From: Salinivirga cyanobacteriivorans | Lineage (GTDB): Bacteria; Bacteroidota; Bacteroidia; Bacteroidales; Salinivirgaceae | Length of the DNA stretch: 64,000 bases | Direction: 5' to 3' | Assembly: GCF_001443605.1 (NCBI RefSeq) | Contig: NZ_CP013118.1 | Span: 1,209,075 to 1,273,074, forward strand | Shown here: positions 8,029-17,674 of the stretch, one piece after another | How positions within the stretch are numbered: position 1 is the stretch's first letter | How the letters are laid out: the number at the start of each line of letters is the position of its first letter | Notes under the pieces: model-generated | Told to the model about the DNA's origin: nothing | The model's database searches: none | Seen by the model: the letters and a program-made list of their open reading frames with translations, nothing else | Program-made: the position numbers and the translations under genes

Positions 8029-8193
8029 TCCAGGCTAAAGCCATAAAAAGCTATAGCCTTTGCTTGTCATCGCCATAAATGACGGTGCAAGTCATTAAAA
8101 TAATTCTTGAAAAAAATCGCAGATTATAACTTACCACGTCATTCATGGCGTGGGTTACAGCATTCATTTAAATCTACAGGGCTTTAGCCCGGG
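8029..8193. repeat. Nested inverted-repeat (MITE-like) noncoding element
   Basis: Outer arms contain GGCTAAAGCC (8033-8042) and GGGCTTTAGCCCGGG (8179-8193). Inside are two palindromes, 8068-8087 and 8134-8153, that are inverted copies of each other (C.CGTCATT.ATGGCG). No ORF is present. The rest of 7709-8352 is AT-rich with nothing else recognised. The nested symmetry suggests a non-autonomous mobile element or a structured RNA. Confidence 0.5.
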
Positions 8194-8352
8194 AGTCAAC
8201 GCTATGTAGTCAGCTTTTTATTTAAAAAAATCTGTTACGGATTGTAAACACTATAATAAAGCAATGGCAGTGTAAATACAATCAGGTTGTAAAAACGGAA
8301 GCATAATTAGAATAGGGCTCTGTTTAAATGGGTACTTAAAAGCAAAACAGCA

Positions 8353-8598
8353 TCAGTTCATCTGGTATTGCAAACTGGTCTTAAAAAGGTGCATTGGGAA
8401 TTGACCATGGCTTACGCGGAAGGTTTCCAAATCATCCACGTAACTGATATCCACGGCATAAAGCTCTTCAAGTTCTCGAATGCGATCTTTTACTAATTGT
8501 TCGTCAATATTTAATTGCCGTGCCAATTCAACCGGAGTGCCAGTATTCTCAAGCGCAATGAGTTTGGCCATTTGTTTTAGTTGATTTACATAATCCAT
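8353..8598 (-). CDS. Small helix-turn-helix protein
   Basis: This 81-aa protein has a recognisable HTH in its first half (about residues 20-50: TPVELARQLNIDEQLVKDRI) like the N-terminal winged-helix domains of DeoR/HTH_11-type regulators, and a short C-terminal strand region. It has no effector domain, so it probably acts as a small DNA-binding protein. It stands alone between the CRISPR locus and the GH92 operon; its target cannot be told from sequence. A promoter-like pair lies directly upstream. Confidence 0.6.
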   Translation of the reverse strand: MDYVNQLKQMAKLIALENTGTPVELARQLNIDEQLVKDRIRELEELYAVDISYVDDLETFRVSHGQFPMHLFKTSLQYQMN

Positions 8599-8634
8599 AA
8601 GCTGTAAAATATGGGGTGTTTTTGTTTTTATTTG

Positions 8635-8666
8635 CGAAAATAAATCAATAAAACGCGAAATGCAAA
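8635..8666 (-). promoter_or_regulatory. Promoter of the small HTH gene
   Basis: On the - strand TTTG (8663-8666) is followed after 20 nt by TATTTTCG (8635-8642), one mismatch from TAnnTTTG. It is 36 bp upstream of the ATG. Confidence 0.45.
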
Positions 8667-8773
8667 ATTCATTTTTAACACAAACATGAAAGTTACTAAC
8701 AATTGATAATGTGGATTTAACCTAAAAAACCTTTTTTTCAACAGAAGAATTAAAATCTAACAAAGCCCAGTGC

Positions 8774-11707
8774 TTACTCAATCACAATCTCATCTACGAA
8801 AATAAATGCTTCTCCCCCATGTCCCATGTGCCAGTCGGGTATAGTACCATAATTTTTGGCAACTACTTTCACGAAACGTGCATATTCATTGAGGTTGGTA
8901 AGTTCAAAATCGTCAAGAACCGGCCCGTATCGATCTTCAGAAACGCTATTTTCTACTGTTCCAACTTTTCTAAAATTTTTGCCGTCTTGTGAAACATAAA
9001 AAACAACTTCAACCGGCATCCAAATCCAGGAGCGAATATCTTGCAAACAGCCCAAAGCCAAATAGTTTATTTTTTGTGGGTCAGAGAGATCAACAACTGC
9101 TTCAAAATCCTGATCCTGGTACCCCTGCCAGAAACCTGTACGAAAATCGGCGGGACCACGCAGCAGGTCAATCAATCCCTCATCACCGCCTGCGCTGTAC
9201 TGAGGATTGTAGGTACTTTTAATTTCAATACTGCGATTTTCAGGCATTTTGTAAAATGAAGCTTTGGACAAATAGCTGCGGTTGCCATCGGCATCAATGG
9301 CTATTGCTCTGATGTGGGTTGTATTTGATATTGTAAACGGTTCAGTGTAGCGTTTACTTGTGCGGTCTGGCGTGCCGCCATTCAGGGTGTAATAAATTTT
9401 GCCCCGGCCTGTGGCGTTAGAAATATGTATTTTACGTGGTTCTTTAAAAGAGCGATAACCACCTTCGATAATTGGCTTAGATAGAAAATCGCTGCCGGCA
9501 ATGGCAGAAGCCGGCCGGCTGGTTGGATCAGTTCCCAGCTCTTTATTGGGCTGTTCGCCCATGAAAAACACCAACGACCCGCCTTTCATTATCGTTTCAT
9601 AATCGATAAAGCTTTTATGGTATGGCTTGTCATTAAGCATCATGCGCTGCACATAAATTTGTTCAGCGCCATTATTTTCAGCTTTTACCGTAAATTGACG
9701 TCCATTCTCAAGGTTCAATGTCACCTCATCGAAAATGGGCGAGCCAAGCACAAAAATACCATCAGCCGGATTTACCGGGTACATGCCCATGGCACTTAAA
9801 ACATACCATGCCGACATTTGGCCGCAGTCTTCATTCCCTGCCAGACCATCGGGTGCATTTTTGTAAAACTCATCCATAATGCGACGCACCATCTGTTGGG
9901 TTTTCCAGGGTTTACCGGCATAGTTGTACAAATAAGCGGTATGGTGTGAGGGTTCATTACCATGCGCATACTGGCCAATGAGCCCAGTAATATCGACCTG
10001 GTGCCTGCCCGTGGTTTTATTTTCTACTGTAAACAGACTGTCGAGTTTGGCTGTAAAGGCATCATCACCTCCCATCAATTGAATCATACCCTGCACATCC
10101 TGCGGTACATAGAAAGTATATTGCCAGGCATTGGCCTCGGTATGATGAAAATTCACCTCACGCGGATCAAAAGGACTTAGCCAGCCTCCATTTTCTCTTG
10201 CACGGAAGAAATTGGTCGACGGATCGTACAAATTTTTATAAAACTGTGCCCTGTTAAGGAATTGTTCAGTTACGGTTTCATTATTCAATATCTGCGCTGA
10301 CTGGGCTATACACCAATCGTCAAAGGCATATTCTAATGTCTTGGAAACTGACTCATGCTCACGATCTAGCGGAATTACGCCCATTTCCCGATAAGCATCA
10401 AGCCCAAAATGGTCTTGCATTGCACTATGCTGCATGGCCTCAAGTGCCAGACTTTGATCAAAGTCGCCAATACCCTTCTTCATGGCATCGACGATAACGG
10501 GAACAGAATGGTAACCGATCATACAGTCGGTTTCATTTCCGGCCAGTTCCCAAACCGGTAACCGCCCACCTTGCTGATAAATTCGCAAAAATGAATGGAT
10601 AAAATCGTTGGTGCGTGCAGTATCCATCAGCGTATAAAGAGGATGTGTGGCTCTGTAAGTATCCCATAAAGAAAAAACGGTATATTGGGGATGTGCGCCT
10701 GCATGATGAATAGCAGAATCATGTCCGCGATAACGTCCATCCACATCAGTAAAAATATTGGGCACAATCATATTGTGATACAAAGCAGTATAGAAACTCA
10801 CCTGTTGATCGTGAGTTCCACCCTTAACAACAAATTTACCCAATTCGTTCTTCCAGGCAGCCTGAGTCGCTTTTCTTACCTGATCGAAATCCCATGCGTC
10901 AATTTCGGTCTCCAGGTTTTTTCTTGCCCCTTCAACATCAACAGCCGAAAGTCCAACCTTCACTTTTACCTCATCTGAATTATTGAAAAACAATGCTGCT
11001 TTAAGTTGCTTACCTGCATAGCGTTTCTGCGCTTGCAGAATTTCCCCTTTATTTCTTACTTTTAAAGCTTTAACCGGTTTATTAAACTGCATTACAAAAT
11101 ATACATACTGATCGCGTGCCCATGCTTTGCTTCTGCGCAAACCGGCAATTTCGGTATCTGAGATCTGCTCAAACCATGCATCTATGACCTGATCACGGTG
11201 ATTAAGGTCTAGTATAACGTGTGCTTCTTCGGCATTGTGAAACTGATATTTATGAAATCCACAATGAGCAGTTGCCGTGAGCTCCACATCCACATCGTAA
11301 TCATCGAGTGAAACACGATAATAACCGGGTTCTGCATACTCTTTTTCATGCGAAAAATGACTAAAATAACCTGTAGTATCGGGATACCCATTTTGCCATA
11401 CAACCGGTCCTGTGCGTGGCATCAGCAACACATCGGCGTAATCGCTCACACCCGTGCCACTCAGGTGGGTATGACTAAAACCATAAATGCGCTCGTCGCT
11501 GTAGTGATAGCCAGAACAACCATCCCAGCCCGTGAGCCGGGTATCGGGACTTAATTGTACAAACCCGAAAGGATAAGTGGCGCCGGGGTAGGTATGCCCG
11601 TGGCCTCCGGTACCAATGAAGGGGTTAACTTTTTCAATTAGGCTATTGTTGTTGCTGCATGATGTAAAAAGCAGCATCAATGCTGTTGCAAGACCCAAAA
11701 ACTTCAT
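8774..11707 (-). CDS. GH92 family alpha-mannosidase, lipoprotein
   Basis: Calcium-dependent exo-alpha-mannosidase that trims alpha-mannosides of N-glycans or mannans at the cell surface or periplasm. The 977-aa protein starts with a lipoprotein signal (LLFTSCSNN). The N-terminal GH92 signature VNPFIGTGGHGHTYPGA is followed by the catalytic-domain motifs HGNEPSHH (near residue 600) and GNEDCGQMSAWYV. After the roughly 720-residue GH92 core come a chitobiase C-terminal-like Ig segment (GKIYYTLNGGTPD, about 770-820) and a discoidin F5/8-type beta-sandwich to the end. It is last in an operon with ROK kinase and sugar transporter, 27 bp from the ROK gene. No SusC/SusD pair is nearby. Confidence 0.95.
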   Translation of the reverse strand: MKFLGLATALMLLFTSCSNNNSLIEKVNPFIGTGGHGHTYPGATYPFGFVQLSPDTRLTGWDGCSGYHYSDERIYGFSHTHLSGTGVSDYADVLLMPRTGPVVWQNGYPDTTGYFSHFSHEKEYAEPGYYRVSLDDYDVDVELTATAHCGFHKYQFHNAEEAHVILDLNHRDQVIDAWFEQISDTEIAGLRRSKAWARDQYVYFVMQFNKPVKALKVRNKGEILQAQKRYAGKQLKAALFFNNSDEVKVKVGLSAVDVEGARKNLETEIDAWDFDQVRKATQAAWKNELGKFVVKGGTHDQQVSFYTALYHNMIVPNIFTDVDGRYRGHDSAIHHAGAHPQYTVFSLWDTYRATHPLYTLMDTARTNDFIHSFLRIYQQGGRLPVWELAGNETDCMIGYHSVPVIVDAMKKGIGDFDQSLALEAMQHSAMQDHFGLDAYREMGVIPLDREHESVSKTLEYAFDDWCIAQSAQILNNETVTEQFLNRAQFYKNLYDPSTNFFRARENGGWLSPFDPREVNFHHTEANAWQYTFYVPQDVQGMIQLMGGDDAFTAKLDSLFTVENKTTGRHQVDITGLIGQYAHGNEPSHHTAYLYNYAGKPWKTQQMVRRIMDEFYKNAPDGLAGNEDCGQMSAWYVLSAMGMYPVNPADGIFVLGSPIFDEVTLNLENGRQFTVKAENNGAEQIYVQRMMLNDKPYHKSFIDYETIMKGGSLVFFMGEQPNKELGTDPTSRPASAIAGSDFLSKPIIEGGYRSFKEPRKIHISNATGRGKIYYTLNGGTPDRTSKRYTEPFTISNTTHIRAIAIDADGNRSYLSKASFYKMPENRSIEIKSTYNPQYSAGGDEGLIDLLRGPADFRTGFWQGYQDQDFEAVVDLSDPQKINYLALGCLQDIRSWIWMPVEVVFYVSQDGKNFRKVGTVENSVSEDRYGPVLDDFELTNLNEYARFVKVVAKNYGTIPDWHMGHGGEAFIFVDEIVIE

Positions 11708-11734
11708 ATTGCAGTATATTTAGCAGTAGCAATG

Positions 11735-12691
11735 CTACTTATTTTGACTCCAGATGAGTGCCGCTGCGCCTAGTATGGCAGAATCGATACCGGGCAGTCC
11801 TGATTTTTCGATGCGCACCTTTCCCTTGTAGATGCTCAAGAGATTGGCTTCCATATGTTCGCGCACGGGTTTAAGCAACAGTTCTCCGGCATTGACCACC
11901 CCGCCGGCAATAAAAATAGCCTTCGGGCTGGTAATGGCCACAAAATCGGCCAGTTTCATCCCCAGTGTGCGACCCGTAATTTCAAACACCTTTTGCGCTA
12001 CCACATCTCCTTTGGCAGCCAAATCGGCAATTGTTTTCGACTCCAACTCACTAAAGGGTATGTCTGCCAGTTTACTTTGAAAGTGATGAATAGATAACTG
12101 TTCTGCAGCTGTGCGCACAATGCCTGAAGCCGAAACATAAGTTTCCAGGCAACCTCTACGGCCACACCCACATACGCGCCCGTTGGGATCGACCACAGTG
12201 TGTCCGGCTTCTCCGGCCATACCATCGTGCCCGTACATTAATTGTCCGTTTACAATAAAACCACTTCCAACACCAGTACCTAGGGTGATGGTAAGAAAAT
12301 TATCGATCATTTTACCGTTGCCAAAAAGCTTTTCGCCCAAAGCTGCCGCATTGGCATCGTTCGTAAGCCTTATTGGGATTTCAGGGAAATGAACCTGCAG
12401 CTTCTCACAAAAAGGTACAATTCCTTTCCAATCGAGGTTTGGAGCATGTTCTATACTTCCATTATTAATATTTCCGTTCGGGGCACCAATGCCAATGCCA
12501 ACCAATGAAACTGCATTTGTTTTCACCAAATCGTTTATTAACCGGGACAGATCTTCTAGATAAGCAGAAAAATCCTTTCCGTGGGCCCGGGTTTTCATTG
12601 ATGCTCTATCAAGCACATTTCCCTCATTATCAACCAATCCAACTTCTGAGTTGGTACCTCCGATATCAATACCTGCAACTATATCCTTCAT
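11735..12691 (-). CDS. ROK family sugar kinase (glucokinase/mannokinase-like)
   Basis: ATP-dependent phosphorylation of a hexose in the cytoplasm. The 318-aa protein shows the phosphate-binding GIDIGGTNSEVG at its start, catalytic NDANAAALGE near residue 110, a GEAGHT motif near 160, and the ROK zinc signature CGCGRRGCLE near 172. These make it a full-length ROK kinase rather than a ROK repressor, since there is no N-terminal HTH. It sits 1 bp after the transporter stop and before GH92, so mannose or glucose is the likely substrate; which one is inference. Confidence 0.92.
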   Translation of the reverse strand: MKDIVAGIDIGGTNSEVGLVDNEGNVLDRASMKTRAHGKDFSAYLEDLSRLINDLVKTNAVSLVGIGIGAPNGNINNGSIEHAPNLDWKGIVPFCEKLQVHFPEIPIRLTNDANAAALGEKLFGNGKMIDNFLTITLGTGVGSGFIVNGQLMYGHDGMAGEAGHTVVDPNGRVCGCGRRGCLETYVSASGIVRTAAEQLSIHHFQSKLADIPFSELESKTIADLAAKGDVVAQKVFEITGRTLGMKLADFVAITSPKAIFIAGGVVNAGELLLKPVREHMEANLLSIYKGKVRIEKSGLPGIDSAILGAAALIWSQNK

Positions 12692-12692
12692 T

Positions 12693-14147
12693 TTACAATT
12701 TTTTTAAATTCCATTTCCGGGGTTTGTAACCCTCTTCGCCATAAAAGGCCAAATAAATATAAGAAAATATGGGCACAAAAAACGACATGTGCACCGAAAC
12801 AGCATCTGCTACCGCTCCCTGTATCAGCGGAATAATTGCGCCCCCCAGTATCATCATTACCAGTAGGGAAGATCCCTGACTTGTGTGTTTACCCAAATCG
12901 CGAATGGCCAGTGTAAAAATATTGGACCACATGATAGAGTTAAACAAACCTATTGCCACAATGCACCACATAGAAACAAGACCTCCGGTATACAAAGCTG
13001 TTGTTAGCAATACAATATTCATTAATGCAAAAAGGAACAGGGTACGATGAGGCAGGCTTCGGCCAATACGGAATGCAATCAGGTTCAAAATAAGGAAACC
13101 GGCAAACGGATATACCTGGCTTAAAGCAAATGTAAATCCGCTTTCGATGTATACAATCAGGTAAATCAGCATAAAAACACCAAAAGCTGTACCGATCATT
13201 TTCAATGTTTTTTGCATCGATTGGCTGGTGCTTCCCATACTAATTGCTCCCAAAAAGCGACCAATCATTGCTCCGCCCCAGTAAAAGGCAAGGTATGACT
13301 TGGCCAGCATTTCACCTGTATTGAGTTGCTGCTTAATATAATTGATCATGATACTGCCAATACTCACTTCGGCGCCTACATACATAAAGATAGCTATCAT
13401 ACCAAAAACCAGGTTCCTGTAACGCAAAGCACCTGCTGAAAACTCGACTTCTTCCCCCTCTGTTACCCGTGGTAATTTTGTTCGATAAACAATTAAGGCC
13501 AATATAAAGAACATGGCTGCAAAAATCATATACGGAGCCTGCACGGCAAAGGCAGTCATTTGTGCACCATCATCAGTAAATATTTGATTACCTGCACTAT
13601 TTAGCAATGGTTGCCCATATTTGGCAAAATAATGGAAAATCAGGTACCCACCAATAATTGGGGCAATGGTAGTACCGAGGCTGTTGTAACCTTGTGCCAG
13701 GTTTAAGCGCGAAGAGGCAGTCTCGTCGGGCCCGAGAATAGCCACATATGGATTTGCTGTGATTTGCAATAGGGTGAAACCCAAACCTAAAATAAACAGC
13801 GCACTTAGAAAAAGCTCGTAACTGTGCAGCGCCGCAGCAGGCCAAAAAATAACCAACGCCGAACCACTGACAAGCAAACCTGCTATTATACCCTTTTTGT
13901 AACCAAGCCTCAAAATTGGGTCTCCCTTGGTAGCCGATACAATAAAATAGGTTAATGATCCGATAAAATAAGCACCAAAAAAGGCAAACTGAACGAGCAT
14001 AGCTCTGAAGTAATTCAATTCAAAAACCTTTTTGAGGTATGGAATCAGGATATCGTTCATGCAGGTAATAAATCCCCACATAAAAAAAAGCGTAGTCACT
14101 ACAATAAGCGCCAGGCGGTTTGCAGACGTTTTACGGGCATTTTCCAT
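12693..14147 (-). CDS. FHS-family sugar/H+ symporter (FucP/GluP-like)
   Basis: Major facilitator protein for sugar uptake across the inner membrane. The 484-aa protein has about 12 hydrophobic segments and the family opening FFMWGFITCMNDILIPYLK, plus a SRLNLAQGYNSLGTTIAPIIGG segment (in two parts) typical of FucP/GluP transporters. It is the first of three tightly packed genes (transporter, ROK kinase, GH92), which fits import of the monosaccharide released by the mannosidase. The sensor kinase gene ends 61 bp upstream on the same strand. Confidence 0.92.
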   Translation of the reverse strand: MENARKTSANRLALIVVTTLFFMWGFITCMNDILIPYLKKVFELNYFRAMLVQFAFFGAYFIGSLTYFIVSATKGDPILRLGYKKGIIAGLLVSGSALVIFWPAAALHSYELFLSALFILGLGFTLLQITANPYVAILGPDETASSRLNLAQGYNSLGTTIAPIIGGYLIFHYFAKYGQPLLNSAGNQIFTDDGAQMTAFAVQAPYMIFAAMFFILALIVYRTKLPRVTEGEEVEFSAGALRYRNLVFGMIAIFMYVGAEVSIGSIMINYIKQQLNTGEMLAKSYLAFYWGGAMIGRFLGAISMGSTSQSMQKTLKMIGTAFGVFMLIYLIVYIESGFTFALSQVYPFAGFLILNLIAFRIGRSLPHRTLFLFALMNIVLLTTALYTGGLVSMWCIVAIGLFNSIMWSNIFTLAIRDLGKHTSQGSSLLVMMILGGAIIPLIQGAVADAVSVHMSFFVPIFSYIYLAFYGEEGYKPRKWNLKKL

Positions 14148-14208
14148 AGCGAATTACCATTAAAAATCCGCTAAAGATGCCAATTTTTCGGCTTAACTCA
14201 AAATAAAA

Positions 14209-16629
14209 TCATGCCCATGGAGCAGCTGGAATCCGAACGCGGAAGGTTGTACCATATCCCACTTTACTCTCCACATCGATGGTTCCTTCATTCTTCTCCA
14301 CAAAGCTTTTACAAAGCATTAACCCGAGGCCTGTGCCTTTTTCCTGCTCCGTACCTTCGGTAGAGTAGCTCTCTTCTGCACTAAACAAACGTTTAACATT
14401 GTCAGGAGAAATACCAATACCCTCATCACGCACAGTAACTTCAATAAAAGCACCCGATTCTTTTGCTGAGATATGTATGTGCTTATTTCGTGGTGTGAAT
14501 TTTATTGCATTCGAAATCAGGTTGCGCAGCACAGTGCTAAATGATTGATAATCGACAAATATTTGGAGGTCATCAGCAACGTCTTTTTTCAGTATGAGAT
14601 TTTTGTTTTCGAACGAAGTTGTAAATAAACCCAATGTTTCATCCAGGAGTGCTGCCAGGTTATGTTTCTGTGGATTTATCTCGATTTTATCTCTTTGAGT
14701 TCTTGACCATTCGAGCAAATTGAGCAACAGGTAATAGGTCTTTTGTGATACTTCGTTTAAATCTTTAAGAAATTGCAGGAGCTCTTCGGAAGACAATTCT
14801 TTATAGCGCGCCAACATAAGCTCTGTAAGGCCCAATAAAGAGTTAAAAGGACTGCGAAGGTCATGTGCAATAATGGAAAATAGTTTATTTTTAGCACTAT
14901 TGGACTTTTTAAGCTCCCGCTCTACTTTTTTAAGTTTTCGTATATCGGTGTCGATTGCCACAAGGTAAATGAGCTCATTATTGGCATCCATAATAGGAGA
15001 AAGCGTTGTTTGCACCTGAATTTTACTTCCATCGTGTGCCTCAACGGTCGATTCATAATTTACAGATTTCCGGGTGTCGATTACCTGCTTTATTAATGTT
15101 TCGATGTGCTTACTGCGTCCGGCTTTTTTCAGATTATTACCAAACCGTTGGTGCATTTCACCCAAAGAATAACCATACAGGCGCTCAAACCCCCTATTTA
15201 CCCATTCAATTTCTCCATCTTTATTGGTAATGACAATGGCGTTGTCAGTTTCACTGGCTGCCACACTCAACTTTCTAAGTTCTTTATTCATTATGGTCAT
15301 CTGGTCTGATTGCCTTGACACCTCGTCGTTTTTCTCTTTCAATTCTTCATTGGCATCCTGTAGTTTCTGGGTTCGCTCATCCACAATTTTCTCCAGATGC
15401 ACATTCATATAATTCAGCTGATTGCTTAGCACTTCAGCACGCGAGAAGGTACTTGTAAAACGGGAGGCGAGTAAATAGGCCTGCGACACAACGAAAAAAA
15501 CCAGGCCCGTGCTGAACCATGAACCATTGGAAAACAAGTAATGGGCTGATAAAATATCATGTATAACTGTAACAGCTAATACCAAAAAGCCCAGTAAAAA
15601 GGTTTTACTGCCGGGTTCGTTTTTACCTAAAATACGGTAAAGCACTATGAAAACATAACCGATACACGCAAATGTAAACAACTGATAAGCAACAACTGAA
15701 TAGGTAAATAAACTTACAGGAGTAACCAATACAATTAAAGAAGCTAAAGCTCCAAAGATCAATACTACCCTCATTATGTATTTATCGACACTTCTGGGGA
15801 AAAGCTCTGATACAAATTTCAAAAACAGTGGAATAGAAAGGTAAAATGTAAGGTACTCAATCTTCACAGTCCAAAACCAGTTTACATAAAACATGTCCAG
15901 GGCCGGAAAATAGCGACCTGAAAACAGAAGCCTGAAGGCAGCAGCAAATGTCCAAAAGAAAAAATAAAGTGATGATTTTTCTTTACGCCTCAACAAATAA
16001 AGGCCGGCATGATACAAACTCATCACTAAAATACCTCCAAACAGCAAAAAAATAAAATTGATTCGATTTTGCCGGTATAGTTCCAGCTTTCTGGCCTTTG
16101 AGATCCTGATTTCGCCCCAGATCCCTCCTTTACTGTAATCGAAATTCGTTACATGAATAGTAATTTTAACCCGCTTTGCTTCAGATTTAAATGTGGCTAT
16201 TTGGGTATTAAATTCTGGTCTGTAAGTTTGTGGTGTACCATAAGGCTCTCCAACTTTTTTTATTAATTGACCATCAATGTAGAGCGCATAGGAACTAGCT
16301 ACTGAACCTAAATCCAGGCCATATTCCAAAGTCGTATCGGGTAAAATTAAATCAAGCTCATAGGTACCGTATCCGTTTTTACCCATAACTGAGTCACCTA
16401 CCTCCTCATTATTCCACGATTTACCTGTTTCAATAAAATAGTGGTTGGTTAGGGTGTCGGCAGAAAAAACATGTTTACCCGGCACAAAATACCATTTACC
16501 TGTAAGTTTTCTAAAAGTATCGGGGTTCCATTCAAAAAGATCAAGCACACCATAGCTATTGGCAAATGCTCCTGGCAAAATCCCAAAAAGCAGACTAAAA
16601 ATCAACAATATATGCTTAACGCTTTTCAT
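14209..16629 (-). CDS. 7TM-DISM sensor histidine kinase with PAS domain
   Basis: Inner-membrane sensor. A signal peptide (1-23) is followed by a periplasmic jelly-roll-like DISM segment (about 35-190), seven transmembrane helices (about 195-405), a coiled coil, a PAS domain (TDNAIVITNKDGEIEWVNRG, about 465-580), a HisKA domain with phospho-acceptor FSIIAHDLRSPF, and an HATPase with NLISNAIKF and DEGIGI/GTGLGL boxes (806 aa). DISM ectodomains are thought to bind carbohydrates or similar ligands. The gene precedes the transporter-ROK-GH92 genes on the same strand by 61 bp, so it may sense their substrate. No receiver domain and no adjacent response regulator are present. Confidence 0.92.
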   Translation of the reverse strand: MKSVKHILLIFSLLFGILPGAFANSYGVLDLFEWNPDTFRKLTGKWYFVPGKHVFSADTLTNHYFIETGKSWNNEEVGDSVMGKNGYGTYELDLILPDTTLEYGLDLGSVASSYALYIDGQLIKKVGEPYGTPQTYRPEFNTQIATFKSEAKRVKITIHVTNFDYSKGGIWGEIRISKARKLELYRQNRINFIFLLFGGILVMSLYHAGLYLLRRKEKSSLYFFFWTFAAAFRLLFSGRYFPALDMFYVNWFWTVKIEYLTFYLSIPLFLKFVSELFPRSVDKYIMRVVLIFGALASLIVLVTPVSLFTYSVVAYQLFTFACIGYVFIVLYRILGKNEPGSKTFLLGFLVLAVTVIHDILSAHYLFSNGSWFSTGLVFFVVSQAYLLASRFTSTFSRAEVLSNQLNYMNVHLEKIVDERTQKLQDANEELKEKNDEVSRQSDQMTIMNKELRKLSVAASETDNAIVITNKDGEIEWVNRGFERLYGYSLGEMHQRFGNNLKKAGRSKHIETLIKQVIDTRKSVNYESTVEAHDGSKIQVQTTLSPIMDANNELIYLVAIDTDIRKLKKVERELKKSNSAKNKLFSIIAHDLRSPFNSLLGLTELMLARYKELSSEELLQFLKDLNEVSQKTYYLLLNLLEWSRTQRDKIEINPQKHNLAALLDETLGLFTTSFENKNLILKKDVADDLQIFVDYQSFSTVLRNLISNAIKFTPRNKHIHISAKESGAFIEVTVRDEGIGISPDNVKRLFSAEESYSTEGTEQEKGTGLGLMLCKSFVEKNEGTIDVESKVGYGTTFRVRIPAAPWA

Positions 16630-16705
16630 TCAATTAATAAAGATACGGAATTTTACAGAACATAAAATTTTACACCCGGGAAACGAAGCTGCGTATGAAT
16701 TGTTT

Positions 16706-16736
16706 TTTGCTCATCACACAAAAAATAGTTACTTTG
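16706..16736 (+). promoter_or_regulatory. Promoter of the MscS-like gene
   Basis: TTTG (16706-16709), 19-nt spacer, TTACTTTG (16729-16736), one mismatch from TAnnTTTG. The predicted start is about 13 bp before the ATG at 16756. Confidence 0.55.
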
Positions 16737-16755
16737 GTTACAAAGTGCCTATGAC

Positions 16756-17673
16756 ATGGAAGAGCTATTTGAATTCGTCAAATCTTATACCGGAATATCA
16801 ATTCCGCTACAAATTAAAATATATAAAACAATTATTACAGCATTCGTGATCTGGGTTATATCGCGAATAAGCATCGGACTGGTTCATAAATGGATCGATG
16901 ACCTCAAAAAACAGTACCGTTTAAGAAAAATCATTAAGCGGGTCTCTTTTATCATTTTCATCTTACTGGTAGCAGATTTATGGCTGGTAAAGTTCGATTC
17001 ACTGGCCACATTTTTCGGTCTGGTTTCGGCAGGTTTAGCAATTGCCCTTAAAGACCCAATCACGGATTTGGCAGGCTGGCTGTTTATTATTTGGCGAAAG
17101 CCATTTGAACTATCAGACAGAGTGGAGGTAGGTGAGCACAAAGGCGATGTAATTGATATTCGCTTATTTCAATTTACGCTCATTGAAATAGGAAACTGGG
17201 TAGGTGCCGACCAAAGCACCGGCAGGGTAATTCACATCCCAAACGCATCGGTTTTCAGCCATAAACTCGCGAATTACACCACAGGTTTTCAGTACATTTG
17301 GGATGAAATAAGTGTTTTGGTAACATTCGAAAGCGACTGGGAAAAAGCAAAAGCAATTATTCACGAAGTTACCACATACCATACTGCTAAAGATGTGGAG
17401 CATGCCCAGCGTGAAATAAAACATGCTGCAAAAAAATATCTGATATTTTATAAAAACCTCTCTCCGAAGGTGTATACAAGTGTAGAAGAAAGTGGTGTAT
17501 TACTCTCGGCGAGATATCTTGTAATTTCAAAAGAAAGGAGATATATGGCAGAGCAGATTTGGGAAGATATTTTAAGAAAATTCAAGCAAAACGACGATAT
17601 AGACTTTGCTTATCCATCTATACGCTATTACGACAACAGAACCGAAGGCAAAAAGCCTCTGCGAGCCGATTAA
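16756..17673 (+). CDS. MscS-family mechanosensitive ion channel
   Basis: Small-conductance mechanosensitive channel that releases solutes on hypo-osmotic shock. The 305-aa protein has three N-terminal membrane helices; the pore helix with Ala/Gly pattern is at FFGLVSAGLAIALKDPITDLAGW (shown in two parts: FFGLVSAGLAIALKD and PITDLAGW). It continues into the beta domain (FELSDRVEVGEHKGDVIDI) and a longer C-terminal region than E. coli MscS. An upstream in-frame stop and a promoter match support this start. It converges with the next gene, the stops being 1 bp apart. Confidence 0.92.
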   Translation: MEELFEFVKSYTGISIPLQIKIYKTIITAFVIWVISRISIGLVHKWIDDLKKQYRLRKIIKRVSFIIFILLVADLWLVKFDSLATFFGLVSAGLAIALKDPITDLAGWLFIIWRKPFELSDRVEVGEHKGDVIDIRLFQFTLIEIGNWVGADQSTGRVIHIPNASVFSHKLANYTTGFQYIWDEISVLVTFESDWEKAKAIIHEVTTYHTAKDVEHAQREIKHAAKKYLIFYKNLSPKVYTSVEESGVLLSARYLVISKERRYMAEQIWEDILRKFKQNDDIDFAYPSIRYYDNRTEGKKPLRAD

Positions 17674-17674
17674 A

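Noticed and set aside
8353-8598. Anti-CRISPR-associated (Aca) regulator
   Set aside because: The small HTH protein is near the CRISPR locus, but there is no candidate anti-CRISPR gene or prophage sequence beside it.
8774-14147. Polysaccharide utilisation locus with SusC/SusD
   Set aside because: No TonB-dependent receptor or SusD-like gene is present beside the GH92 operon.
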